Assembly: GCF_900323885.1 (NCBI RefSeq)
Contig: NZ_OOHJ01000022.1
Location: forward strand, 1,736,001 to 1,800,000
DNA: 64,000 nucleotides
Source: [Actinomadura] parvosata subsp. kistnae
GTDB lineage: Bacteria; Actinomycetota; Actinomycetes; Streptosporangiales; Streptosporangiaceae
Reading direction: 5' to 3'
The position numbers and the translations under genes were made by a program. The notes beneath the pieces are model-generated. The model made no database searches. It saw only the letters and a list, made by a program, of their open reading frames with translations, and was not told the origin of the DNA. Below are positions 17,241 through 27,941 of this stretch, piece by piece. The stretch's first letter is position 1, and the number at the start of each line of letters is the position of its first letter.

Positions 17241-17990
17241 ATGATCCGCCACACCCTCCTGTTCACCGGTTACGAGCTGCGCAAGTCGTTCAGCAACCCC
17301 GTCTGGCCGCTGTTCGGGATCATGCAGCCGGTGCTGTACCTGCTGATGTTCGCGCCGCTGCTGAAGACGATGACGCCGGGCGGCACGACGGTGGAGGCGC
17401 TGCGCATGTTCACGCCGGCGTCCATGATGATGATCGCCGTGTTCGGGTCGCTGTTCTCCGGCTTCGGCCTGATCGCCGAGCTGCGCAACGGCTCGCTGGA
17501 GCGCTACGCCGTCAGCCCCGCCTGGCGGCCGGCCATCGTGCTCGGCCGGGTGGCCAAGGACATGGTGGTGCTGGTCCTCCAGGCGGTGCTCGTGCTCGTC
17601 GTGGCCATCGCCATGGGCGTGCGGATCGGGGCCGTGGAGCTGGTGCTGGTGCTGCTGCTCATGGCCGCGACCGGGTTGTTCGCCTCGGGCCTGTCGCAGG
17701 GGCTGGCGCTGACCGTGCGGGACGAGAACGGCATGTCGCAGACGCTCAACCTGTTCATGCTGCCGATCATGCTGCTGGCCGGGCTGTTCGTGCCGATCTC
17801 GTTCGCGCCCGACTGGATGAAGCTGCTCGCGCCCGCCAACCCGCTCTACCACGCGGTCGAGGCGGGGCGGGCGCTGTTCGACGGGCGGCTGGGGGACGCG
17901 TCGATCCCGATCGCGTTCGGCGTGTTCGTCGTGCTGGCGGTGCTCACCACGATGTGGTCGATGCGCTCGCTAAGCAAGATCGCCGGGTAG
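17241..17990 (+). CDS. DrrB-type ABC-2 permease
   Basis: 249 residues with about six membrane helices. The helix PVWPLFGIMQPVLYLLMFAPL near the N-terminus, the central GLIAELRNGSLERYAVSP and VLGRVAKDMV, and the PIMLLAGLFVPISFAPDWMKLLAPANPLYH block are typical of ABC-2 exporters. It works with the ATPase upstream. Its start is coupled to the second mini-cistron through ATGA. The 3' end overlaps the convergent RpiR gene by 21 bp. Confidence 0.92.
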   Translation: MIRHTLLFTGYELRKSFSNPVWPLFGIMQPVLYLLMFAPLLKTMTPGGTTVEALRMFTPASMMMIAVFGSLFSGFGLIAELRNGSLERYAVSPAWRPAIVLGRVAKDMVVLVLQAVLVLVVAIAMGVRIGAVELVLVLLLMAATGLFASGLSQGLALTVRDENGMSQTLNLFMLPIMLLAGLFVPISFAPDWMKLLAPANPLYHAVEAGRALFDGRLGDASIPIAFGVFVVLAVLTTMWSMRSLSKIAG

Positions 17991-18815
17991 GCCCCCGGGT
18001 AGGAACGTGCCGGTCTCCTCGGTCATCCGCTCGTACTCGTCGAGCCTGGCCTGGGTGCGCAGCGGCGCCGCGTCGGCCATGGCCTCCACCAGGGCCATGG
18101 CCAGCGCGAGCGGCGCCGCGTGCGAGTCGAACACGAGCCGGTCGCCCACGGGCGCGTCCAGCACGATCTCGGCGGGGAAGTCGGACTTGTCGGTGATGGC
18201 GGCCACCCTGAGGCCCAGCTTCTCGGCGTACTCCAGCCCGTGCAGCGCCTCGGCCGGGTAGCGCGGCAACACGACGGCCACCAGCCACTCGGCCCCGGCC
18301 CGCCGGGCCGCGTGCAGCCCGTCGACCAGCTCGGAGCCGCCGTGCGTGAGCAGCCGCACGTCGGGGTGGATGCGCCGGGCATAGTACGCGAACGTGGTGG
18401 CCAGCCCGCACGAGACGCGCAGCCCGAGCACCGGCAGCGGCTCGGTGGCGGCCAGCTGCTCGCCCAGCTCCTTGAGCGGGAACGCCGCCAGCCGCTCCCT
18501 GACCAGGGCGAGGTTGCGGATCTCGCAGTCGATCGCGCCGCGCAGCAGGTTCTCCTGCGGCGCCTCCACGCCACCGCCGAGCACCAGCGGCCGCAGCGCC
18601 TGGCGCAGCTCGGGGTAGCCGCCGAACCCCAGCACCATGGCGAACCTGGTCACGGAGGGCTGGCTGACGCCCGCCCGCTCGGCCAGCTCCACGCTGGACA
18701 GGAAGATGGCCTCATCCAGGTGCTCGGTGAGGTAGTGCGCGATCCTGCGTTGTACGGGCGACAGCCTCCGGCCATCCAGGAGCACGTCGAGCCCACCGTG
18801 ATATCCGTCCGCCAC
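17970..18815 (-). CDS. MurR/RpiR family transcriptional regulator (putative hut regulator)
   Basis: 281 residues. N-terminal HTH_6 domain (LSPVQRRIAHYLTEHLDEAIFLSSVELAERAGVSQPSVTRFA) followed by a SIS sugar/ligand-binding domain (about 120-260). The GTG at 18815 has GGAGG upstream. It lies 46 bp downstream of hutU and reads in the same direction. As the only regulator in the hut region, it is the best candidate to bind the two GTGAATG-n4-CATTCAC sites, with urocanate or another intermediate as ligand. That link is inferred. Confidence 0.88.
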   Translation of the reverse strand: MADGYHGGLDVLLDGRRLSPVQRRIAHYLTEHLDEAIFLSSVELAERAGVSQPSVTRFAMVLGFGGYPELRQALRPLVLGGGVEAPQENLLRGAIDCEIRNLALVRERLAAFPLKELGEQLAATEPLPVLGLRVSCGLATTFAYYARRIHPDVRLLTHGGSELVDGLHAARRAGAEWLVAVVLPRYPAEALHGLEYAEKLGLRVAAITDKSDFPAEIVLDAPVGDRLVFDSHAAPLALAMALVEAMADAAPLRTQARLDEYERMTEETGTFLPGGLPGDLA

Positions 18816-18861
18816 GCCACCTCCAACGCCGCGTACCCGGCATTCTCATCCCGTTGCAGAG

Positions 18862-20511
<1,650 letters not shown>

Positions 20512-20519
20512 CGGTGGTC

Positions 20520-20549
20520 CTCTCCGTGAATGAACCCATTCACGGAGAG
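20520..20549. promoter_or_regulatory. hut operator in front of hutU
   Basis: A perfect inverted repeat with 13-bp arms (CTCTCCGTGAATG / CATTCACGGAGAG) around a 4-base centre. The inner GTGAATG-n4-CATTCAC matches the site before the M20-hutF-hutI unit. It lies about 10-40 bp upstream of the hutU start. Confidence 0.8.
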
Positions 20550-20580
20550 ACTAACCCGGAATGCCGGCCGCGGGGGATGC

Positions 20581-22317
20581 TCAGCCGCTCACCAGGAACT
20601 GGGTGGCCGCCAGCTCCCGGTACAGCTCGTCGCCGCCCACCAGCTCGTCGTGCGTGCCCACGGCCCGCACGCCGCCGCCCTCCATGACCACGATCCGGTC
20701 GGCGCCCGTCACCGTGGACAGGCGGTGCGCGATGACCAGCACCGTCGTCTCCCGCGCGACCTCGGCGACGACCTCGCGCAGCCGCAGCTCGTTGACCGCG
20801 TCGAGCTGCGAGGTGGCCTCGTCGAGCAGCAGCAGCCTGGGCTTGCGCAGCAGCGCCCTGGCGATCGCCACGCGCTGCCGCTCGCCGCCCGACAGCAGCA
20901 CGCCCCGGTGCCCGACCGGCGTCTCCAGCCCTTCGGGCAGCCGGGCCACGAGGTCGTCGAGCCGCGTCCGCGCGATCGCCGCGCGCAGCTCCTCCTCCGT
21001 GGCGTCCTTGGCGGCGAACAGCAGGTTCTCCCGCAGCGTGCCGGCCAGCACGGGCGCGTCCTGCTCGACGTAGCCGAGCGCGGCGCGCAGCTCGGCCAGC
21101 GGCCAGTCGCGGATGTCCCGCCCGTCCACCAGAATGGTGCCGGACTGGTGGTCGTAGAAGCGCTCCAGCAGCCCGAACACCGTGGACTTGCCCGCCCCCG
21201 ACGGCCCCACCAGCGCGGTCAGGCCGCCCGGCGGCACCTCGAAGCTCACGCCGTCGTGCACCAGGGGCCGGTCGTCGCCGTACCGGAAGACGACGTCCTC
21301 GAAGCGCACGCCGGCCGGCCGCCCGTCGCGCGGCGCCGCGACGCTCACCGGCTCGGCCGGCAGCTCCTCGATCTCCTTGATCCGCTTCATCGCGGCCAGC
21401 CCCTGCTGGAGCTGCACCCCGCCCTGGACGAGCTGCCCGATCGGCGGCACCAGGTAGAACAGGTACAGCAGGAACGCGATCAGCGACGACACCTCCAGCG
21501 TGCCGGAGGCGACCCGCGCGCCGCCCACCGCCAGCACGGCCAGGAACGCGATCTGCACCGCCATCCACGTCGCCACCCCCGCGAGCGACGTCCAGCCGGC
21601 GACCTGCAGCCCGCGGTCGCGGGCGCGCGTCGCGGCCTCGGCGACCACGCCGATCTCCCGCTCCTCCGCGCCGCTGGCCTTGACCGTCCGGTACGCCTGC
21701 AGCGCCCGGTCCAGCACGGCCCCCATCTCGCCCACGGCCTCCTGGGCGTGCGACTGCGCCCGCTGGATGCGCGGCATGATGAGCGCGACCAGCCCGCCGA
21801 TCAGCGCCACGATCAGCAGCGTGACCAGCAGCAGCACGCCGTCCATCGCCGCCATCATGACGATCGCGCCGACCAGCATGAACGCGGCGCTGACGGACTC
21901 CACGATGCCGTTGGTCAGCACGGCGCGCAGCAGCGTGGTGTCGCCGGTGACGCGGGAGAGCAGGTCGCCGGGCTTGAGCCGGTCGACGTCGGCGACCTTG
22001 AGCCGCAACATGCGGTCCACGAGCCGGCGCCGGGCGCCGAGCACGATGCCCTCGCCCGTGCGCTCCATCAGGTAGCTTCCCCCGGCCGAGACCACCGCGC
22101 CGACCAGCACCGCCACGGTCAGCCAGATCAGCGGCCCGGCCATCGAGCCGCCCTGGCCGAAGGCGTCCACCACGTACTTGGCCAGCAACGGCATCGACAG
22201 GCCCGCCGCGGAGCCGATGAGGCTCAGTAACCCGCCCAGGACCAGGATCTTCCGGTAGGGGCGGACGTAGGCGAGCAACTCCTTGACCACCGCATCCCCT
22301 TTCACGATATTGCTCAA
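20581..22317 (-). CDS. ABC exporter, fused membrane and ATPase domains (MsbA/LmrA type)
   Basis: 578 residues: six-helix exporter domain (about 15-310), then the nucleotide-binding domain with Walker A GPSGAGKST, signature LLSGGERQR, Walker B LLLLDEATSQLD and the H-loop AHRLST. It should dimerise to pump a hydrophobic compound or peptide. The N-terminus is uncertain: TTG 22317 has GAGGAG only a few bases away, while GTG at codon 10 (VVKELLAY) follows a GGGGA. A nested palindrome lies 65-95 bp upstream. It is in the same direction as hutU, but separated from it by the hut operator. Confidence 0.92.
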   Translation of the reverse strand: MSNIVKGDAVVKELLAYVRPYRKILVLGGLLSLIGSAAGLSMPLLAKYVVDAFGQGGSMAGPLIWLTVAVLVGAVVSAGGSYLMERTGEGIVLGARRRLVDRMLRLKVADVDRLKPGDLLSRVTGDTTLLRAVLTNGIVESVSAAFMLVGAIVMMAAMDGVLLLVTLLIVALIGGLVALIMPRIQRAQSHAQEAVGEMGAVLDRALQAYRTVKASGAEEREIGVVAEAATRARDRGLQVAGWTSLAGVATWMAVQIAFLAVLAVGGARVASGTLEVSSLIAFLLYLFYLVPPIGQLVQGGVQLQQGLAAMKRIKEIEELPAEPVSVAAPRDGRPAGVRFEDVVFRYGDDRPLVHDGVSFEVPPGGLTALVGPSGAGKSTVFGLLERFYDHQSGTILVDGRDIRDWPLAELRAALGYVEQDAPVLAGTLRENLLFAAKDATEEELRAAIARTRLDDLVARLPEGLETPVGHRGVLLSGGERQRVAIARALLRKPRLLLLDEATSQLDAVNELRLREVVAEVARETTVLVIAHRLSTVTGADRIVVMEGGGVRAVGTHDELVGGDELYRELAATQFLVSG

Positions 22318-22362
22318 CTTCTCCTCAACGAACGGGACGCCCCGATCGGCACCCGCATGCCA

Positions 22363-22409
22363 GGGTCAACCTAAATTGACGACCAAAGTATGTCAACTTT
22401 GGTTGACCC
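22363..22409. promoter_or_regulatory. nested palindromes upstream of the ABC exporter
   Basis: Outer arms GGGTCAACC (22363-22371) and GGTTGACCC (22401-22409) are perfectly complementary. Inside lies ACCAAAGT-n6-ACTTTGGT (22382-22403), also perfect, plus a TTGAC/GTCAA pair. This looks like a MarR- or TetR-type operator in the divergent gap between the exporter and the DUF4331 gene. No matching regulator gene is adjacent. Confidence 0.6.
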
Positions 22410-22521
22410 TCCTTCTTGAGGAGGAGACCGACATCCGGCGGCGGCCCACGGACGAATAGGGCGTCGAGGAACCCGGCCGGAACCTCGAACGTCACGATCA
22501 GCCCTTCCGAAAGGACCGAAC

Positions 22522-23898
22522 ATGGAGCTCCGGATCAACCGGCGCGCTCTGGTCGGACTCGGTCTCGCCGTAGCGGTCGCCGCCTCGTCGATGGCCGTGC
22601 TCCGCACTGATTCCGGTGTCGCTTCCTCACACCGCGAGGCCCCCGCCATCTCCAACGACCCGCAGCACGACAACACCGACGTGTACGCGTTCGTCAGCCC
22701 CGACAAGCCCGACAGCGTGACCTTGATCTCCAACTGGATCCCGTTCGAGGAGCCCAACGGCGGCCCGAACTTCTACCCGTTCGCCGTGAAGTCGCGGCAC
22801 AACATAAAGATCGACAACGACGGTGACGGCAAGACCGACATCACGTACGAGTGGACGTTCCGCAACGAGGACAAGCGCGGCAACGACACGTTCCTCTACA
22901 ACAACGGCCCCGTCACCTCGCTCAACGACGAGAACCTGCTCTTCCGCCAGCGCTATACGCTCAAGCGGATCACCCCCGGCGGCTCCAAGACCCTGGTCAG
23001 CGACGGCATCGTCGCCCCCAGCAACGTCGGCGCCGCCTCCATGCCCAGCTACGCGACCCTGCGCAACCAGGCCATCAAGAGTCTGCCGGGCGGCGGCAAG
23101 ACCTACGCGGGCCAGTCGGACGAGGCCTTCTTCCTCGACCTGCGGGCCTTCGACCTGCTCTACGGCGGCGACCTGTCCGAAGTCGGCCAGGACACGCTGA
23201 AGGGCTACAACGTCAACACCGTGGCCCTCCAGGTGCCCCAGGCCGACCTCGCGCTCAAGGGCGACCCCAAGCGCAACCCTGTCATCGGCGTCTGCTCCAC
23301 CACCGACAAGTTCAACGGCAGCTCGTACGTGCAGGTCTCCCGCCTGTGCAACCCGCTGGTGAACGAGCTGGTGGCGGCCGCCGGCATGAAGGACGCCTAC
23401 AACGCCCTCGACCCGTCGCAGGACGCGGACGTGAAGGCACTGGTCAACCGGGTCACCAACCCCGAGCTGGCCAGGCTCCTCGAGACCTTCTACGGCATCA
23501 AGGCGCCCGCGACCCCGCGCAACGACCTGGTGCAGATCTTCCTGACCGGCCTCGCCAAGAACAACGGCCCCATCAAGGCCGACCTCAACGCGCAGTCGCT
23601 CAACAAGGACGCCGGCAAGCAGCGCGGCTCCGAGCAGCTGCGGCTGAACATGTCGATCCCGGTCACCAAGGACCCGAACCGGCTCGGCGTCCTCGGCGGC
23701 GACCTCCAGGGCTTCCCGAACGGCCGCCGGCTCTCCGACGACGTCGTGGACATCGAGCTGCAGGCCGTGGCCGGCGCCGCCCAGAGCGGCAAGCTCATCC
23801 CCGGCCTGACCGACAAGGTGGACGCGAACGACAAGCCCTTCGACAAGACGTTCCCGTACATCCCGCTGCCCAGCAACGTGGCCGTCAACCAGCGATGA
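22522..23898 (+). CDS. secreted DUF4331 domain protein
   Basis: 458 residues. A signal peptide (about 1-35, ending ASS) is followed by the family hallmark SSHREAP. Further family blocks are DPQHDNTDVYAFVSPD, GDGKTDITYEWTF and DDVVDIELQAVAG near the C-terminus. The protein is exported; the function of DUF4331 is unknown. AAAGGA lies upstream of the ATG. A TPR protein and a NicO-type metal permease follow on the same strand, a grouping that suggests a joint role at the cell envelope. Confidence 0.88.
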   Translation: MELRINRRALVGLGLAVAVAASSMAVLRTDSGVASSHREAPAISNDPQHDNTDVYAFVSPDKPDSVTLISNWIPFEEPNGGPNFYPFAVKSRHNIKIDNDGDGKTDITYEWTFRNEDKRGNDTFLYNNGPVTSLNDENLLFRQRYTLKRITPGGSKTLVSDGIVAPSNVGAASMPSYATLRNQAIKSLPGGGKTYAGQSDEAFFLDLRAFDLLYGGDLSEVGQDTLKGYNVNTVALQVPQADLALKGDPKRNPVIGVCSTTDKFNGSSYVQVSRLCNPLVNELVAAAGMKDAYNALDPSQDADVKALVNRVTNPELARLLETFYGIKAPATPRNDLVQIFLTGLAKNNGPIKADLNAQSLNKDAGKQRGSEQLRLNMSIPVTKDPNRLGVLGGDLQGFPNGRRLSDDVVDIELQAVAGAAQSGKLIPGLTDKVDANDKPFDKTFPYIPLPSNVAVNQR

Positions 23899-23903
23899 CC
23901 CTT

Positions 23904-23938
23904 GACCGGCCGGTTCCCTCTCTCCAAGCCGGCCGGTC
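23904..23938. terminator. hairpin after the DUF4331 gene
   Basis: Perfect 10-bp stem GACCGGCCGG / CCGGCCGGTC with a 15-base loop, starting six bases after the stop codon. It could partly terminate transcription or stabilise the DUF4331 mRNA within the operon. A second GGCCGGCC-type inverted repeat follows before 24030. Confidence 0.6.
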
Positions 23939-24052
23939 CTCCCCCGGCGGCAGACCACCCGTCTCCCATCGTCTGCCGCCACACCAGGGCCGGCCGGCCG
24001 TGCTCCCCGTCACGGCCGGCCGGCCCCACTCCCAGCTCTGGAGCCTGTGCCC

Positions 24053-25252
24053 ATGCGCGCGTTCGCGATCTTCGCCGGCATCGCCCTCGTCGGGGCGGCA
24101 CTCTTCACGATCGTCTCCTTCACCTCCGCACCCGCGACCCCGCCGGCGGCCGGGCAGCCGCACCGCGAGACGCTCCAGGAGCGGCTCAGGCGCCTGCCCG
24201 GCGACTACCGCGCCTGGGCCGAGCTCGGCCTCCAGTACGTCGACCAGGCCCGCGTCACCGGCGACCCCGCCTACTACACCAAGGCCGAAGGCGCGCTGGC
24301 CACCGCCGCCAAGCTCAACGGCCGCGACGACACCGTCCTGACCGGCCAGGCCGCGCTGGCCGCCGGCCGCCACGACTTCGCCGACGCCGTCCGCCTGGCG
24401 CGGCGCGCCATCGACGCCAACCCGTACGGGGCCCCCGCCTACGGCATCCTCGCCGACGCCAGAACGCAGCTCGGCGACCTCAAGGGCGCCAAGGAGGCCG
24501 TGGACCGGATGCTGGGCCTGCGCCCCGGCGTGGCCGCCTTCGCCCGCGCCTCCTACGCGGCCGAGCTGCGCGGCGACCGGGACGAAGCGCGTAAGTACCT
24601 CGAATACGCCCACGCCGACGCCTGGTCGCCGGCCGACCTCGCCTACAGCCGCTACTACCTGGGCGAGCTGGCTTTGCACGCCGGCGACCTGAAGACCGCC
24701 TCCGACTGGTACGCCAAGGCCCTGCGCGCCTACCCCGCCTACACGCCCGCCCTCGCCGGCCAGGCCAGGGCCGCCGCGCTCGCCGGCCGCCTCACCGAGG
24801 CCCTCGACCTGTACGACACCGTCGTCCAGCGGCTCCCCCTGCCCCAGTACCTCATCGAGCAGGGCGAGACCCGCATCAAGGCCGGGCGGCGGGCCGACTG
24901 GACGCTGCTCGAAGTCCAGCGCAAGCTCTTCCAGGCCGCCGGCGTGCGCGACGACCTGACGTGGGCCGAGTTCCTCGCCGACCACGGCGACCCCGCGCAG
25001 GCCGTCGTGCACGCCAGGGCCGAGTACGCCCGCAACCCCAACCTCGTCGCCGCCGACGCCCTCGCGTGGGCGCTGTTCAAGGCGGGCAAGCCCGCCCAGG
25101 CCCTCCGGTACGCCAAGCAGGCCACCGCCACCGGCTGGCAGAACCCGCTCATCACCTACCACCGCGCCAGGATCGAGCGGGCCCTCGGCCGCTCCGCTCG
25201 CGTGGACCCCGACTTCGACCCGACGCTGCCGGCCCTGGCGAGGTTCTCATGA
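24053..25252 (+). CDS. membrane-anchored tetratricopeptide repeat protein
   Basis: 399 residues. N-terminal hydrophobic segment (FAIFAGIALVGAALFTIVSF) for membrane anchoring or export, then TPR-like helical hairpins from about residue 50 to the end (for example DYRAWAELGLQYVDQARVTGDPAYYTKAE, SPADLAYSRYYLGELALHAGDLKTASDWYAKAL). The ATG at 24053 has GGAG nine bases upstream; GTG 24047 is closer to it but less well placed. The stop overlaps the next ATG by four bases, so it is coupled to the NicO permease. Probably a scaffold for the secreted partner; the exact role is unknown. Confidence 0.82.
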   Translation: MRAFAIFAGIALVGAALFTIVSFTSAPATPPAAGQPHRETLQERLRRLPGDYRAWAELGLQYVDQARVTGDPAYYTKAEGALATAAKLNGRDDTVLTGQAALAAGRHDFADAVRLARRAIDANPYGAPAYGILADARTQLGDLKGAKEAVDRMLGLRPGVAAFARASYAAELRGDRDEARKYLEYAHADAWSPADLAYSRYYLGELALHAGDLKTASDWYAKALRAYPAYTPALAGQARAAALAGRLTEALDLYDTVVQRLPLPQYLIEQGETRIKAGRRADWTLLEVQRKLFQAAGVRDDLTWAEFLADHGDPAQAVVHARAEYARNPNLVAADALAWALFKAGKPAQALRYAKQATATGWQNPLITYHRARIERALGRSARVDPDFDPTLPALARFS

Positions 25253-26694
25253 GACTGCTCCCCCTCATCCTGCTCCTCACGCTGGGCACGACGGTCCTGC
25301 TCACGGGCCCCGCCCAGGCAGAGACCGCGGTGCACCCGCTGGGGCGCTTCACCGTCAACCACTACAACGGCCTGCGCGTCTCTCCCGGCCGGATCACCAA
25401 CCACGCCGTCGAGGACCTGGCCGAGCTGCCCACCCTCCAGGCCAAGGCGCAGGTGGACGCCGGCTACGCGGCCCGCCGCTGCGCCGCCCTGGCGCGGGCC
25501 CAGCGGCTGGAGGTGTCCGGCCGGGTGGTGCCGTGGCGCGTGCGCACCGCCGCCTTCGCCTACGCCTCCGGCGAGGGGGGCCTGCGGACCAGCCGCCTGT
25601 CCTGCGAGCTCGTGGCGGAAGTTCGCGCCTCGGGGGCCGTGAGGTTCACCGACGGGTTCGACCAGGACAGGATCGGCTGGCGGGAGATCACCGCGACCGG
25701 CGACGGCGTGCGCCTGACCGGCTCCTCGGTGCCCGCGACGAGCGTCAGCCAGGAGCTGCGCGCCTACCCGCAGGACCTGCTGGCGGACCCGCTCGACCAG
25801 CGCGCGGCCACCTTCACGGCCGCCGGGCCCGCCCTGGGCACCCCTTCCACGACAGGCCCGCCCGCTGGGGGAAGCGGGCTCGGGATCGAGGTCGGCGGCC
25901 CCGTCGGCGAGGCGCTGTCCGCCCTGGACCGCACGTTCACGGGCCTCATCGGCTCGGACGCGCTGACGCTCCCGCTCGGGCTGCTGGCGGTGGGGCTGGC
26001 CGTGGTGCTCGGGGCCGGGCACGCGCTCATCCCCGGGCACGGCAAGACCATCATGGCGGCGTACCTGGCGGGCCGCCGCGGCCGCCCGCGCGACGCCCTG
26101 GTGGTGGGCGCGACGGTGACGGCCACGCACACGGCGGGGGTGCTGGTGGTGGGGCTGCTGCTGACGGCGTTCACGGCGCTGGCCGGGGAGTCGGTGCTGG
26201 CCTGGCTGGGGGTGGCCAGCGGCGTCCTGATCGCCGCCATCGGCCTGCGCCTCCTCCTCAACCTCCGCCGCCCCTCCCCCCAAGGCCACGGTCACGGTCA
26301 TGGGCACGGGCACGGGCATGGCCACGGTCACGCGCCCGGCTACGGCCACGGGCATGAGAACGCCGCCCCCGCCCAACGAGCCGGCCTGATCGGCCTCGGG
26401 ATCGCGGGCGGCCTCGTCCCCAGCCCCTCGGCCCTCATCGTCCTGCTGGGCGCGATCGCCCTCGGCCGCACGTGGTTCGGCGTGGCGCTGGTGACCGCGT
26501 ACGGGATCGGCATGGCCGCCACCCTCACCGTCACGGGCCTGCTCCTGGTCAAGCTCGTGGACCGCCTGGAGCGCCGCGCCTCGACCGGCCGCCGCCTGGC
26601 CGCCCGCCTCTCGGGCCTGGCCCCGCTGGGAACGGCCGCCATGGTCGTCCTCCTGGGCGCGGGCCTGGCCCTCCGCTCGGTGGCCGCCCTCTGA
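25249..26694 (+). CDS. NicO/RcnA-type nickel-cobalt permease with extracytoplasmic N-domain
   Basis: 481 residues. A signal peptide (LTGPAQA) leads into an exported domain (HPLGRFTVNHYNGLRVSPGR to about residue 200). A membrane part of about six helices follows, with GHALIPGHGKTIMAAYLAG and THTAGVLVVG as the NicO metal motifs, and a His-rich loop of GH repeats at 26286-26355. NicO proteins export or import Ni2+/Co2+; direction is not clear here. The start overlaps the TPR stop (ATGA). The exported N-domain could bind metal or the DUF4331 protein; that is inference. Confidence 0.85.
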   Translation: MRLLPLILLLTLGTTVLLTGPAQAETAVHPLGRFTVNHYNGLRVSPGRITNHAVEDLAELPTLQAKAQVDAGYAARRCAALARAQRLEVSGRVVPWRVRTAAFAYASGEGGLRTSRLSCELVAEVRASGAVRFTDGFDQDRIGWREITATGDGVRLTGSSVPATSVSQELRAYPQDLLADPLDQRAATFTAAGPALGTPSTTGPPAGGSGLGIEVGGPVGEALSALDRTFTGLIGSDALTLPLGLLAVGLAVVLGAGHALIPGHGKTIMAAYLAGRRGRPRDALVVGATVTATHTAGVLVVGLLLTAFTALAGESVLAWLGVASGVLIAAIGLRLLLNLRRPSPQGHGHGHGHGHGHGHGHAPGYGHGHENAAPAQRAGLIGLGIAGGLVPSPSALIVLLGAIALGRTWFGVALVTAYGIGMAATLTVTGLLLVKLVDRLERRASTGRRLAARLSGLAPLGTAAMVVLLGAGLALRSVAAL

Positions 26695-26781
26695 CCCGCC
26701 CGACCGATGCCTTCCGCTCCCCTGCCTGGTCCATATGCCTGAGAGGACCCCGATACAGAACGGCAAGGGAGCACGCCCACC

Positions 26782-27252
26782 ATGAGCCAGGACACCATGA
26801 ACGCCACTTTGACCGTCGCCGCGCCCGCCGCGAAGCTGTTCGCGGCACTGGCGGACCCGGCCACGCACGCCTCGATCGACGGCACCGGCTGGGTGCGGGA
26901 GCCCGTCGACCGGGCGCCGCTGACCGAGGCGGGGCAGGTCTTCCGGATGAACATGCACCACGCCAACCACCCCGACGGCGACTACCGGACCGCCAACCAG
27001 ATCCAGGTCTTCGAGCCGCCGCACACCATCGGCTGGCGGACGGGGACGGAGGGCGACGACGGCGAGCTGCGATTCGGCGGCTGGTGGTGGCGGTATGACC
27101 TCGTGCCGCTGGACGAGTCGAAGACGGAGGTGACGCTCACCTACGACTGGTCGGCGGTGCCGCAGCCGATCAGGCAGCGCATCCAGTTCCCGCCGTTCGG
27201 CCCTGAGCACCTGATCGATTCGCTGCGGCACCTGGCCGACCTGGTCTCCTAG
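26782..27252 (+). CDS. SRPBCC/polyketide cyclase-like protein
   Basis: 156 residues with the START-like SRPBCC pattern: N-terminal strand NATLTVAAPAAKLFAALADPATH, a central VFEPPHTIGWRTG and the C-terminal helix EHLIDSLRHLADLV. Such proteins bind a hydrophobic ligand; the ligand is unknown. GGGAG lies nine bases before the ATG. Its last four bases overlap the convergent AbiEii-like gene. Confidence 0.85.
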   Translation: MSQDTMNATLTVAAPAAKLFAALADPATHASIDGTGWVREPVDRAPLTEAGQVFRMNMHHANHPDGDYRTANQIQVFEPPHTIGWRTGTEGDDGELRFGGWWWRYDLVPLDESKTEVTLTYDWSAVPQPIRQRIQFPPFGPEHLIDSLRHLADLVS

Positions 27253-27941
27253 TCGATCTCGGGCACGTCGTCGCCGTCGTAGTCGACGTCACCGTCGTCT
27301 GCCCGCCGCAGCTTGATGTCGTCTATCCAGCCCTGCGTGAACCTGCGGATCTCCTTGATCTGCTCCTCGCGCACGCCGTAGGCCTCGAAGTTCTCGTCCG
27401 GCATGAGGTCGACGAACTCCAGCCGGGAGAGCAGCTCGTGCACGGAGAAGTACTCGTGGTGCATGGCGGCGAGTTGTTCGAGCGCTCTGTAGGAGTAGTG
27501 CGGGGAGACGGCGGCGATGTCGATGATGTCGCGCGCGAGGCTGCGCTCGTGCACGGCGCGCATCTTCAGCCCGACGGCGTCGTCGAGGCCGAGCACCTTC
27601 AGCGTTCCGCAGGTGATGGGCCGCTGCTGGAGCGCCTCGCGCAGGAGGTCGAACTCGCAGGTTTCGCCGGTCGCGAGGTCGCGCACCATCAACCTGCCCA
27701 TCCGGGGCGTGACCTCGATGACCGACGCGTCTAACCCGGCATTTTGGAACGCTCCAATAACGCCCTGGGCGACGTCGGGCAGCGGCATGTCCATGGCGGT
27801 GGCGAAGTCGAGATCATTGCTCGGCCGGTCGGTGAAGCCATGCGCTTTGATGGCGTACCCGCCGGCGAGCACCAAGCCGTAGGAGTCGCAGACGGGCAGC
27901 ACGGCGTGCAGCAGCCGCTCTTGGAAGGGCGGGAACTCCAT
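27249..27941 (-). CDS. AbiEii-like nucleotidyltransferase
   Basis: 230 residues of the nucleotidyl transferase AbiEii/AbiGii-type superfamily. GGYAIKAHGFTDRPSNDLDFAT carries the GG and DxD signature of the polymerase-beta fold. LKVLGLDDAVGLKMRAVHERSLARDIIDIA matches the C-terminal helical part with the conserved Lys and Asp. The start at ATG 27941 overlaps the stop of the upstream 106-residue gene as TGATG. AbiEii proteins are toxins of AbiE toxin-antitoxin systems, but some relatives are housekeeping. The acidic tail (DDGDVDYDGDDVPEID) is unusual. Confidence 0.82.
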   Translation of the reverse strand: MEFPPFQERLLHAVLPVCDSYGLVLAGGYAIKAHGFTDRPSNDLDFATAMDMPLPDVAQGVIGAFQNAGLDASVIEVTPRMGRLMVRDLATGETCEFDLLREALQQRPITCGTLKVLGLDDAVGLKMRAVHERSLARDIIDIAAVSPHYSYRALEQLAAMHHEYFSVHELLSRLEFVDLMPDENFEAYGVREEQIKEIRRFTQGWIDDIKLRRADDGDVDYDGDDVPEID

